Positions 37,056 to 47,564 of a stretch of DNA of 64,000 bases are shown in pieces. The notes beneath the pieces were generated by a model, which had not been told where the DNA came from, ran no database searches, and saw nothing but the letters and a program-made list of their open reading frames with translations. Origin of the DNA: Hofstenia miamia (taxonomy: Eukaryota > Xenacoelomorpha > Acoela); assembly GCA_004352715.1 (NCBI GenBank), contig SCFE01000099.1, forward strand, positions 1 to 64,000, written 5' to 3'. Position 1 is the first letter of the stretch. Each line of letters starts with the position of its first letter. The position numbers and the translations under genes are program-made.

Positions 37056-37200
37056 ACTTTGTTTTTAATTAGATTTATTATTAAATTCCAAATTTATTTT
37101 GTTCTCACATGTTTTCTAAAATAAACAGTCAGCATGTGTTGCTACAGCTTTGCAATTATTAAAACGCTTTACAATATGCTTATATAATAGAAGTAGTCAN

Positions 37201-37291
37201 AAATATACTTCAAATATTGTATATAAAACAAATTAGTGATGTTTATATATATATATATATATGTATATATATACATATATATTTACATATG

Positions 37292-37352
<61 letters not shown>

Positions 37353-37359
37353 GTAAATA

Positions 37360-37398
<39 letters not shown>

Positions 37399-37439
37399 AT
37401 CACTAATTTGTTTTATATACAATATTTGAAGTATATTTA
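37201..37439. repeat. Near-perfect 240-bp palindrome with (AT)n centre
   Basis: AAATATACTTCAAATATTGT at 37201 is repeated inverted at about 37420-37439. The arms continue through ATCACTAATTTG and mirrored ACATATGTAAATATATATGT blocks to an alternating AT centre near 37320. A single N at 37200 lies at the left edge, so the symmetry may be an assembly fold-back. Confidence 0.8.
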
Positions 37440-38254
37440 TGCATTATATAGGCTATTTATCCACATTAATTTAGTAATGCAAAATCTAAGCCAAATCCTC
37501 TAATCTATATGGATTAAATCAAAATTTTTATTTTTTCAAGAAATATAGTTAAAAACAAAAATATAAAATCAAAGTACAATATATTTAATGCTTTATTGTA
37601 TGCAATAAATACGACATAAATATCTGCTTAAACTTTACTTTGTGCAATTTTATCAGTATCACAATTTACAGATTTCTAAATTACAATTTGTCGGCAAAAA
37701 CCGGCTGGCAGTTACTACCCATTACCAGCAATACACTCCCGCTTTTAACTTAGGGTAGATTCCAATTCTAAGTATATGCAGAGATTTTAATTTGAATTTG
37801 AGAAATTTCAATCATTTTGTATGTATTTGAATAACAATGTGTTTTCGAATGTGTCTACTAATTTTAATGCATATTATTCAAATATGTAAAATTTACTAAA
37901 TGTACCATAAGTTGGATTTATTCTGACGAAACATGTTTTCTACGATTTAATTTCTTGTTTACATAAGAAAACCGATAATAAACACGAGTTTTACTTCTAT
38001 ATAGTTCTCTTGTCTAAATGCTTATATTTAGCTTTCAAATAATAATTTAATATGAAGGTTTCACATCTACCTACTGAACTAATGTAAATTTTCAACTAAG
38101 TTTATTAGATAATTGTGAATACTATTTATCAATAATACTAGCAAATGCCCATCAAATCACAGCATTTGTGAATGGGTCTCTGTAGCAGTAGCACAGAGAT
38201 CCATGATTTGTGCGTTTTTTGCAATTATGAGATTGTTTACAAACACCTCTTAAT

Positions 38255-38420
38255 CGTCGCACACTGCCGTTAAGTTAAACCATAACGAGAACGTACACTC
38301 AGATTTTAACCTTAACTTAAGAAATACCGTCGCACACTGCCGTTAAGTTAAACCATAACGAGAACGTACACTCAGATTTTAACCTTAACTTAAGAAATAC
38401 CGTCGCACACTGCCGTTAAG
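38255..38420. repeat. Tandem repeat, period 73 bp, 2.3 copies
   Basis: Units start CGTCGCACACTGCCGTTAAG at 38255, 38328 and 38401. The two full units look identical. The unit contains partly palindromic words (CTTAACTTAAG, GTTAAGTTAA). The third, partial unit runs into GGCTTAAGTTAAGGGTGCG, which could fold back on the start of the unit. Confidence 0.85.
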
Positions 38421-38706
38421 GCTTAAGTTAAGGGTGCGTTGACCCTCATCAGCTCAAGAAAATTTACATACTTAAAAGGTCAAGTGACTACATTTTGTAT
38501 TGCTAAGAATTTTTTGAATTCAAAGATTGCTTAAAATACAAATAAGATTGATGTTTAAGTGCATGCACGACAAAATACATTACAAAAACTTTATTTTTCA
38601 GTATAGTAGATAAATTGTTTATTATAAGCATTTTATAGTTTGAATACATCAAATATGAAATCTTCATTCACTACAACAATTTTCATAATAGTATCGCTTT
38701 ATATTT

Positions 38707-38905
38707 CTAATATGCATAGGGCAAACCACTTTGTGGCAATTTGTACTGGGCTGCTTTTTCCGCTAGAGCATCTGGATGACCCAGAACTGCCAATAATTTG
38801 ATCAGGCAGTATGGCCGTTGTTGATAAATCCGCAAAAAGTAGCACACATTCTTATGGTCATGGAATAAATAGCTGTTGTTTAAAAGACGCGTTTCTGCTG
38901 ATTCC
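38707..38905 (-). CDS. Last exon of an unrecognised minus-strand gene
   Basis: On the minus strand a good acceptor (long T tract, then TTATGCAG) precedes an exon that starts at 38905 with one base completing a split codon. It encodes 65 residues to TAG at 38707-38709. It has no ATG, so start-based gene scans miss it. The peptide contains NNSYLFHDHKNVCYFLRIY, then PYCLIKLLAVLGHP, and ends LPQSGLPYAY, and its base composition is much richer in G+C than the flanks. It looks like the end of a soluble, perhaps helical-repeat, protein. I do not recognise the family. AATAAA on the minus strand lies at 38618-38623. Upstream exons would be at higher coordinates and are not found. Confidence 0.55.
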
Positions 38906-38970
38906 CTGCATAATTAGAAAAAAACGCTTTCTTGGAAAATATTTGCAATAATGTTTATAGCTCCTAAGAG

Positions 38971-39004
<34 letters not shown>

Positions 39005-40329
39005 TGATTTACTATAATCTTAATAAACTTTAAACAGGCCAAATACTTTACGAAGTTGTAGGCTTTCGTTAGATTAAATATTTTATAGACTTTTGAGATG
39101 TGTGTGAACCTAGGCACCTCGCTTAAAATTTCAATTGATTTGTTGCAAACTGTATTAAATCTTTCCCAAAATATTTTATACTGTCCTACTCGTAGCAAAG
39201 ATCCATAACCTTAACATACCATACAATTGTAGTGAAACCGGATTTTGATAGTGATTTTAAAACGTAGGTTACTACTGACAAGGAAAAACTTAACCACTAA
39301 AATGTACCGAATTCACTAATGTCTAAATTACCAAAATGTGGTTATAGACTCGAGCCTTTAAAAATATATCAAAAGCACGATGAAATAAAAATAATAAAAC
39401 CCGAAATGGTTCACTATTATTTTAAAAGTTAAACAGTCAACCCGACTTTGTCAATGCATTTCAAATATCTGACAAATTACTATGTGCTCTAGTAAGTTTG
39501 ATTTTAAAACATTTCTTATCAAACTCTGTCCGAAACAAATAGATTTTTAGCTACTTCTGAATGAATCTAACACACCTGTTCGTTATTTTGTATTAATTCT
39601 AATATACAAAAGTGTCAACCTGTTTCTATTACAAAGCAAACTAATTTCTCTTAACGAAAAGAATCAAGCAACAAATAAGTACGCGAAATAATTTCAAGCC
39701 TTTTTCTGTTGTTGTAAGCAGTTATATTCCACTTTTTGAGAAAGATTCTATCGCTACAAACAACTGTTTTAAACGAACACAGTTTAATTCAATGTTTCCC
39801 TACCGTTAATCGACTTTTCTACTAAACTCTATGTACAAGTAGTTTTCTTAATTCAAATAACACACCGAGTCACTTTGAACTATTTCCTATAGTCTTAAAA
39901 GGGGGATTGTAAACAGAATATAGTGGTTTGTGTTTAACTCTCGTTATAAGGCCAATTTTGAGTTCCTATAATCGAGTCAATGTATTAAGTTAAACTCGTC
40001 TAGTGTTTTCTCACAAAGCTTTCTTAATGGCGGAAAAAAAAGATAGTTTTTACTTTACACGACAATACTTAGCGTCTTTCTAAAAACCTTCCTAGTTTTC
40101 TCTTAAATTTTATTGAACAATTTACTTTATTAAAAGTAAATTAAAATCACAATACAAGATAACCGTAACTTATTTATTTTACAAAAATAAGAATGATTAA
40201 ACAAATATCAACAACAAATTTGAATAACTTAAGTCGCTAGCTATAATTAAAGCCCAATGAAACTTCCAAAGTTAAAGAATTCTAGATTCTAGAACCAAAC
40301 CTTACCTGATGTGGATCACCACTGAATGC
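38906..40329. other. Gene-free stretch
   Basis: This could be an intron of the minus-strand gene ending at 38707, or internal or flanking DNA of the LTR-like block. An (AT)n tract lies at 38973-39001. No coding frame is recognised. Confidence 0.4.
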
Positions 40330-40733
40330 TGAAATAATTTCGTAATTGCAAACTTAAAACAAAACTAAGAAGATGTCTTTAACAAGGTTTGTTCGTCCAC
40401 GTTAGAAGAGAACTCTCTGCCAGACTTTGCTAACCTTCTCTGCATATCAGGCGGGGAGGAGCCCGCTTTTCTGTACTGAGCTTCTCAGCGGGGGTCTGCT
40501 GTTTTCCCTTTGTTTTGACGGTCTTTTATACCCTGTCCTACGTCATCATCCTCTGCTTGGATATCTATTTTCAGTTCCAAAATTAGCTTGACATTTTTAA
40601 CCAATTTTAGCATTTAATGCCACGTCCATCATACTCTATTTGTCTTAAGTAGTCTTTAGTTATCCAGTCTTTTGTCTTTTACATTACCTCGTTAAACACT
40701 TAAAAAGGCTTTTTAAGCATCTCTTTCCCAACA
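40330..40733 (-). mobile_element. LTR-like block (solo LTR or promoter with first exon)
   Basis: On the minus strand the block starts TGTTGGGAAAGAG (40733), a frequent start of Gypsy-type LTRs, and ends ATTATTTCA (40330). A TATA box TATAAAAG lies at 40523-40530, followed by a GC-richer leader. Directly beyond the end comes TGGTGATCCACATCAGG, resembling a tRNA primer-binding site next to a 5' LTR. No gag or pol follows and no second LTR is found. The alternative is that this is the promoter and untranslated first exon of the minus-strand gene ending at 38707, with donor CAG|GTAAGG near 40307. The sequence does not decide between them. Confidence 0.4.
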
Positions 40734-42659
40734 ATAAGCCCTTAACATGAGCCAAGCTTCTCACAGTTTCGGTAAATTTACAATTCACAAAGCCAATTCC
40801 ATTAGATTTTCGGTAAATTTCACAAGATTTTTAGTACATTCTTAATTCATTTCTTTCAAAATTAATTCTGTGAAAAATTTAAAATTATTCTAGGCAGTTC
40901 TTGAATTCAAAAAAATTTTTAAAATTCCAATTTTACTACACAATTTACATCTACTACTACTACTGCTTTGTGATGAAAATATTTGTTTAAAATGACATTG
41001 CCCTCTGAATTATCTCCTAGCTTGTCATACCCCATACATGTGCATTCATGTGCATGCAAGAAAATGCGTGTTCCGTTTATTTAGCGAAAAGTTTCACTAT
41101 ATGGTCATTAGAGTGTGACATCGGGTACCCAAAAAACCCGACCCAATTTCGGGTCGTGTACAAAGATTAGATTGATTATTAAAAAATGCTGATGCTGATC
41201 GTTAATCACAGCTTGATTTGAGAAAGATAAAAGACGTTAATAAGTAATATGAATGAATTGCTGATTACTCTTCGGAAAATGATTGATATTAATGATAATT
41301 TGATTAGATAAATCAAATCCAACATTTCGGGTCGGGTAGTAAATATTATGATCGGGTGGGGTTCGGGTCCATGTTTAAATCATATTATCACTCTCTAATT
41401 GTTATATATATATATATATATATATAACAATATAAAAAATAATTATTGTAACTGGGAAAAAATACTCTTATGATATGAATAATGACATAATTTTTTATAC
41501 GAAAAAATTTATATCGATCAATCTAGAGTATTTTTTGCAATTTCAATTCGAGATAGTGGGCTTTGTTATATATAATAATTTGCCAACATTTGGGCGCTAT
41601 ACTGACTGCAAGACGAGCTTAACCGAATTTGTCTGAAATCAACAGACTGAAAAATGATTGAGATCTATCTCTGGCTTTTTGTTTGCATGGTAAGCAAATA
41701 TTTGAAGGAAAATTGCGCTCTTGTTTGATATTTTTAGAATTCGCCCACCATTCATCAGATAAACACATTGATGAAGTTCCCAATGCGATATACCCTCGTT
41801 GTTGCAAAATTATCAAAAATACATTTAAATTTATATCAAGTCCTCATTTATCAGCAATGTAGATTTTCAGTGGTACAAGTTATAGTTTGAACACTCAAAA
41901 GGCAGTAATCCGGATGTACGCAGGATATCCTGACCGGGCTTATATCTGCGCTGTGATGAAGTTGAATGACCAAAGGCAAATTTTTTAAAATATTTTAAAA
42001 ATTGCCTCTAAAAATGTATCTCCCCACCTTAGTTTTTAATCTTTATTAAAAATATAAAGAATCAATATCGAAAACCTAAGGGGGGGGGGCAATCCGCATT
42101 GTCTCCCTTAAGTATGTCAATTCCAATATCACAATGAATTTTGTTCTCTGATATAAAATTATTAATTTATAAACATGAAAATGTAACATCAAATTCTGTC
42201 AGTTGTTGGATGCTTATTGATCTAAAATGATATAAAATTTAGGAATCCATGAATTGATAAAAAATATATTTAACTTGACTAGAACAATCCGGGCTTGGTT
42301 AAAAATATTTGGATTTTTTTGGAATTTAGTTTTTAAATGTTTCTCTACCATTTTTTTTTGATCCAAAAATGTCAAATGCCTTTTAATTCCAATATATGAA
42401 GCAATCTAGAAAATGTTAACGTTGACCTTTAAAGTTTTCTTAGCAACTCTTTGCAATAAATATTACAACAACAACAACAACAACAAACAACAACAACAAC
42501 TATTTTAGCCACTAATTGTATGTGGTAGTTTGTACTGACATTGGGCTCTCATATTTGAATCTAGAATAAAAGTTGTGTATACTACTGTTATAACAGTGAT
42601 GCAAGCAATTTCTGGCTTGTCAAAAAGTTGGGAGATGGAAGAAATTCATTTTTTGAGAA
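40734..42659. other. Gene-free stretch
   Basis: It contains the CGGGT-word element at 41113-41378, (AT)n at 41404-41426, a G homopolymer near 42080 and a (CAA)n tract at 42466-42500. No gene is seen. Confidence 0.5.
41113..41378. repeat. Short-motif element with clustered CGGGT words at both ends
   Basis: The left cluster (ATCGGGTACCC, AACCCGACCC, TTTCGGGTCGTG) and the right cluster (TTTCGGGTCGGGTAG, GATCGGGTGGGGTTCGGG) flank about 170 bp of AT-rich DNA. Its flanking words match the element at 35925-36090. Confidence 0.5.
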
Positions 42660-43328
42660 TCCATTAGATACTGGAGTCTTCCTCACAAGATTGCTAACTT
42701 AAATTGGTCTGGGGATGTTTCCTTACTCCTCCGTAAAGCTAATTCCTCACTCTTTGCCCTCTTCCGCAATGTTCCCTTTAATTTCACGGCTGCTGTGAAA
42801 CTCTCTTTGTTCAAGTCCATTCCTCGCGCCATTCTTCTCTACGCTTCTTCCTGTTGGTGACCTTCTCATTCCTTGTTCCATTCTATTGAACGTTTCCAGA
42901 AGCGTGTCTTCAAATAGATCTCTCACTCTACTTCAATGCATGTGATCTTTTCCTGTTCAATCGCTTGCTTACTTGCAAATTGGATCTGGATCCTTTTGAT
43001 TTCATTAAGTTCTCTAATTCCCACTCCACTCGCTCTGATGATGTTGTCACTTTCTCCATTCGTCGTCCGTTTTTCAATCGTGCTTGTACTGTATTGCTGA
43101 TAATTACATCTTGACTCTCAACCCTCCAATAGCCAATAATTTCTGTTCCCCGCCGGCGAGCTTCAAGAAATCGTTGATGTCTTTCCTCTTTGCTGAGCCA
43201 ATTTCCAACTTCGAATACCCTTCTATCTGCTCTTACTTTATCTCCTGTGACTGTCTTCGCTGCCGTAAAACTTGATATGTTTATATTTTTTTGTATTATC
43301 TGCTTTCAGCGGCTAAATAAAATCAAAA

Positions 43329-43361
<33 letters not shown>
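42660..43361 (+). pseudogene. LINE 3' fragment ending in (ATT)n
   Basis: The plus strand encodes a post-catalytic RT segment with KIANLNWSGDVSLLLRKANS, then LFRNVPFNFTAAVKLSLFKS, then AILLYASSCW and IERFQKRVF. After stops and frame changes it reads LFNRLLTCKLDLDPFDFIKF and ends CLRCRKT near 43275. An (ATT)n tract follows at 43329-43361, which is a usual 3' end for this type of non-LTR element. GC content and codon use differ strongly from the flanks, and this LINE family differs from the one at 3316. It is 5' truncated and inactive. Confidence 0.75.
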
Positions 43362-43363
<2 letters not shown>

Positions 43364-44004
43364 ATATGATAAAATCAATTTGTTTTGTGATTCAATACAT
43401 AGCAAATCAGAGAATAATATTAATGCATGTTAATATAGATATAAAGTAAAGTTATTATGTATATTTGTCATAGGGAGAGATATAATTGTGCCGATAATTT
43501 TGACCCAAATCAGGCCAGGCCAAACCTATTTAAATATATGTCAAATTGTTCCATTGTAGGCCCACTTTGCAAAATCCTTGTCAATTTTTTTTCATATTTG
43601 GGCATGTTTGAACCTTAATGGCGTATTAGAAGAGTATGTGACATAATGTGAAATTTCAAAATATAAATGATATTTTCAATACACATTGCTTGTAAATTAC
43701 TTAGAATTCACTGGATTTGTATTGGCTTAGCGTAGTACTGAATAATCGTAAAATATTACTTGATATTTTAGACCATTTTTAAGGCGAATTTTTGCAATTT
43801 CTGAAATTTTAGAGCAATTGCCGTAGTAGTGTTCTACGAAAAAAATAGATTTTGTTACCTCCAAATATCTTATGTGATGAATCAGACGAAGCTCTTAGGT
43901 AAAGTCTAATCTGGAATATAGATAAATCTAATAGTAAGCAAAATTCCCGGAATAATTCTAGTACTAGTGTGTCATAATTCTAAATACTTTTCTTATATTT
44001 CAGA

Positions 44005-44289
44005 TCAGACATTTTCGGTAATTATTTACAAAATTTGTCTAATAACTTGGAAATGCCTGCATGGAATGGGCCTACTTACCTAACTGAATTGCTGCATACA
44101 AATGAAACAAATTTGAGATCTCAGGGATTGCTAATCATACCCAGAACGAGGAGAAATTTGACGGAAAGAGCATTTTCAGTGTGTGCTCCAAAACTATTTA
44201 ATGGACTACCTCGTGAAGTACGCCAATCCTCGAGTGTTAGGGAATTTAAAAGGAAATTAAAGAACTATCTTTTCGTCAATCAGTTTTAG
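44005..44289 (+). pseudogene. LINE ORF2 C-terminal fragment (second family)
   Basis: The frame ends at TAG 44287-44289 and contains LRSQGLLIIPRTRRNLTERA, then FSVCAPKLFNGLPREVRQSS, then FKRKLKNYLF. This is the standard last segment of CR1/L2/RTE-like ORF2 proteins (AFSVAAPxLWNSLP...FKxxLKxxLF). The frame is intact from about 44005, but no reverse-transcriptase core precedes it, so it is a 5'-truncated insertion. Confidence 0.8.
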
Positions 44290-45495
44290 TTTGCGCGGGA
44301 CCCTAAGAAAATTACGATATTAAGCAAAATAAGAAGGAATAATAACATATCATACCTGTTATCATTAGGGCGATCTTTTTTGACCCAAAATGTTGACTTT
44401 TTTTTACTTAAAAATGTAATATTTGCCTAAAAAATTGACCTAAAGAATTTTTTACTTTTGTACAATTCGTGTATTCTATACTAAACATACTGTAGTCAAT
44501 TAGGTAGTAAGAAGCACCACTACAGAACTGCCCATTATTTTATTGTCTTAAGCATGCTTTTTAACATTGAGAAGAACCTTTTCATGGAAGCAGGAGAACA
44601 CCCTTACTATTTTCTGCAATTCATATTTTGTAAGATTTAATGAACCGAATATACATTAATTCATGTAATTTATATAGTTTTCAATTTTCGGCAAAGCATC
44701 CAAAATTAAGGTTGATTCAAACTCAAAGTATTTTACAAGTTCAATCTGAATTCATAGTAATTTGTGGCTTGCACTAACTTTTGCATTATTGCCTCATTGA
44801 GAGCAGTTTTTGCTCTCTCAACAATGACACTCTTATTAATATCATTTTTATAAAGATTGGTAAAATATTGAAATAGTAATTAACTAACACCTCTATTTTA
44901 GTAGTTAAAAATTGTGCAGTGATATTTTCTCAATGTAACCAAGAAATTTATATATCTTAAATTGGAAATGACGGTATAGATTTATAAGTAGAGGATTCCC
45001 ATTCTTTAAACTTTTGTTTACATTTTAAGTAAAAACGCATAAATTTTCTAGGATACTCTGCTATTAAAAATGTTGTTAAGTTTTGTATTACATGGTTTTA
45101 AAGAGTTTTTTATGAAAATCATTCATACATTATTTCTCTTCCAAAAAATTTGATCTCAAAGAAAATTTCAAAATGTTTTTACCTATTTCCAAATGTTGAA
45201 AAATTTTGACTATATTTTGATCTTAAAAATTTTAAAATATGTATGCATATGCATTAAAACAATTAAATTTCTAAACTATTTAAACAAAATTGACCTTTAT
45301 TTCAATTTTGACTTTTTTGACTTTTGCTCGCCCTAGTTATCATAATATGGATTTCAGTCACTTATTTATTTGTTGCAAAGTTGTTTTCCTCTACTTGCAT
45401 ATACTCTTTGTTATCAACTACATAGCTTGAAAAAATAACTATATAAATTTATATAGTTTTTCTCAGTACTATCATTGTGATTACATGTACTTACA
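44290..45495. other. Gene-free stretch
   Basis: It is AT-rich with no recognised element. Confidence 0.5.
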
Positions 45496-45759
45496 TTGCA
45501 AAAGCTATATCCAAAAAGCAATTTCAGTAAATGTATTTTACATATATACGCTAGACAGTCAAAATTGCAAAGCCTAACTTTAGTGCATCATGAAATTTTA
45601 GCATCAAAAATTATATTATTCAATTTATTTACAAATATTAATAATCATCTTGTCAGAATAGATGAGATGTCTTTAACAGGCTATGATATCAAGCATAGAA
45701 AGGAAGCCACCCCACATCAAAGAATCGAAAATATTAAAAACAATGCAAAAAGCAAGTGA
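45496..45759 (+). CDS. Possible small ORF or terminal exon, unrecognised
   Basis: This is an open frame of 87 codons ending at TGA. Its hydrophilic, Lys/Arg/Glu-rich C terminus (RKEATPHQRIENIKNNAKSK) looks more protein-like than surrounding frames. A pyrimidine tract and CAG (TTTTTCTCAG near 45466) could be an acceptor upstream. I recognise no family or motif, and a chance frame in AT-rich DNA remains possible. Confidence 0.25.
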   Translation: MQKLYPKSNFSKCILHIYARQSKLQSLTLVHHEILASKIILFNLFTNINNHLVRIDEMSLTGYDIKHRKEATPHQRIENIKNNAKSK

Positions 45760-45920
45760 AGACATCTGTTTGACTGTCGATATCTAACTGTGAAACTGAA
45801 AATTTGGTGGCAATAACTTACATATTAATAAATTAGTATTGTTAAAGAAATAATGGAAGTTTGTTTTTTTGCCGTTGTGTAACAGTACAATAATAACACT
45901 AGGTAGCATGAAAATACAAC

Positions 45921-45967
<47 letters not shown>

Positions 45968-45970
<3 letters not shown>

Positions 45971-46564
45971 CCTTGTGCATAAAAGTTCAGACTAATGTTT
46001 CTTTCACATTAACGTTGTTCTCTTCTTTGTTACTGGTATTTTGAAAGTGTGAAAGCTTAATTTCAGAATGTACTTATTAGCATTTAGGCCAAAGCTTAAC
46101 ATTTCTGACAATTTCTGAGCACTTATATCATTATTTACTGCAAAATGAGTGGTAAAACATTTCCTTCGAAATGCGAAAAATTATAGTTTCAAAATTCCTG
46201 GACAAAATTCCACAGAAAGAAATTGCGCATTTCTTCAATTATCAAAGCAAACAGTATCTTCATTTATTTTACATTATAAAGAAACATTCAAATTGGGCAT
46301 TTAGCAAACCAGGGCGCCCTTCTAAACCAACGGGCCCTTCCCACTAAATTTAACCCGTCCTTCTAGAGTGTGTCCGCGTCGAAGCAGTTAAAAGTAAATT
46401 GGATAGATTGAGATTTTGTGCAGGAATCCACAATTCACCGAATTTTAAACAAATATGGACTACATGGTCGTTTAATGTTGGAATTATTTAATTAGTCCGA
46501 ACTATTATGAACAAGTTTGTATATACATATATGTAGGTTGTATATATATATATATATATATATA
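45968..46564 (+). mobile_element. Tc1-like transposon, left part, broken
   Basis: After an (AT)n tract, TA at 45966-45967 is followed by CAGCCTTGTGCATAAAAGTTCAG, a Tc1-type terminal repeat. A transposase remnant starts at the ATG at 46145. In shifting frames it reads IIVSKFLDKIPQKEIAHFF (helix-turn-helix), a GRPSKP-like linker, and STIHRILNKYGLHGRLM, the end of the paired DNA-binding domain. Stops and frameshifts disable it. The catalytic half would lie in the gap that follows. Confidence 0.75.
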
Positions 46565-47564
46565 NNNNNNNNNNNNNNNNNNNNNNNNNNNNNNNNNNNN
46601 NNNNNNNNNNNNNNNNNNNNNNNNNNNNNNNNNNNNNNNNNNNNNNNNNNNNNNNNNNNNNNNNNNNNNNNNNNNNNNNNNNNNNNNNNNNNNNNNNNNN
46701 NNNNNNNNNNNNNNNNNNNNNNNNNNNNNNNNNNNNNNNNNNNNNNNNNNNNNNNNNNNNNNNNNNNNNNNNNNNNNNNNNNNNNNNNNNNNNNNNNNNN
46801 NNNNNNNNNNNNNNNNNNNNNNNNNNNNNNNNNNNNNNNNNNNNNNNNNNNNNNNNNNNNNNNNNNNNNNNNNNNNNNNNNNNNNNNNNNNNNNNNNNNN
46901 NNNNNNNNNNNNNNNNNNNNNNNNNNNNNNNNNNNNNNNNNNNNNNNNNNNNNNNNNNNNNNNNNNNNNNNNNNNNNNNNNNNNNNNNNNNNNNNNNNNN
47001 NNNNNNNNNNNNNNNNNNNNNNNNNNNNNNNNNNNNNNNNNNNNNNNNNNNNNNNNNNNNNNNNNNNNNNNNNNNNNNNNNNNNNNNNNNNNNNNNNNNN
47101 NNNNNNNNNNNNNNNNNNNNNNNNNNNNNNNNNNNNNNNNNNNNNNNNNNNNNNNNNNNNNNNNNNNNNNNNNNNNNNNNNNNNNNNNNNNNNNNNNNNN
47201 NNNNNNNNNNNNNNNNNNNNNNNNNNNNNNNNNNNNNNNNNNNNNNNNNNNNNNNNNNNNNNNNNNNNNNNNNNNNNNNNNNNNNNNNNNNNNNNNNNNN
47301 NNNNNNNNNNNNNNNNNNNNNNNNNNNNNNNNNNNNNNNNNNNNNNNNNNNNNNNNNNNNNNNNNNNNNNNNNNNNNNNNNNNNNNNNNNNNNNNNNNNN
47401 NNNNNNNNNNNNNNNNNNNNNNNNNNNNNNNNNNNNNNNNNNNNNNNNNNNNNNNNNNNNNNNNNNNNNNNNNNNNNNNNNNNNNNNNNNNNNNNNNNNN
47501 NNNNNNNNNNNNNNNNNNNNNNNNNNNNNNNNNNNNNNNNNNNNNNNNNNNNNNNNNNNNNNNN
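46565..47564. other. Assembly gap of exactly 1000 N
   Basis: This placeholder-sized gap lies between the Tc1 fragment and the left arm of the inverted duplication. Confidence 0.95.

Larger units (their letters stand above)
37126..38617. other. Intergenic stretch with an AT palindrome and a 73-bp tandem repeat
   Basis: It separates cyclophilin gene 2 from the oppositely oriented exon at 38707. Apart from the palindrome (37201-37439) and the tandem array (38255-38420) I see no gene. Confidence 0.55.

Noticed and set aside
38255-38420. Tandem 73-bp units considered as a CRISPR-like array
   Set aside because: The units are contiguous without variable spacers, and the genome is clearly animal.
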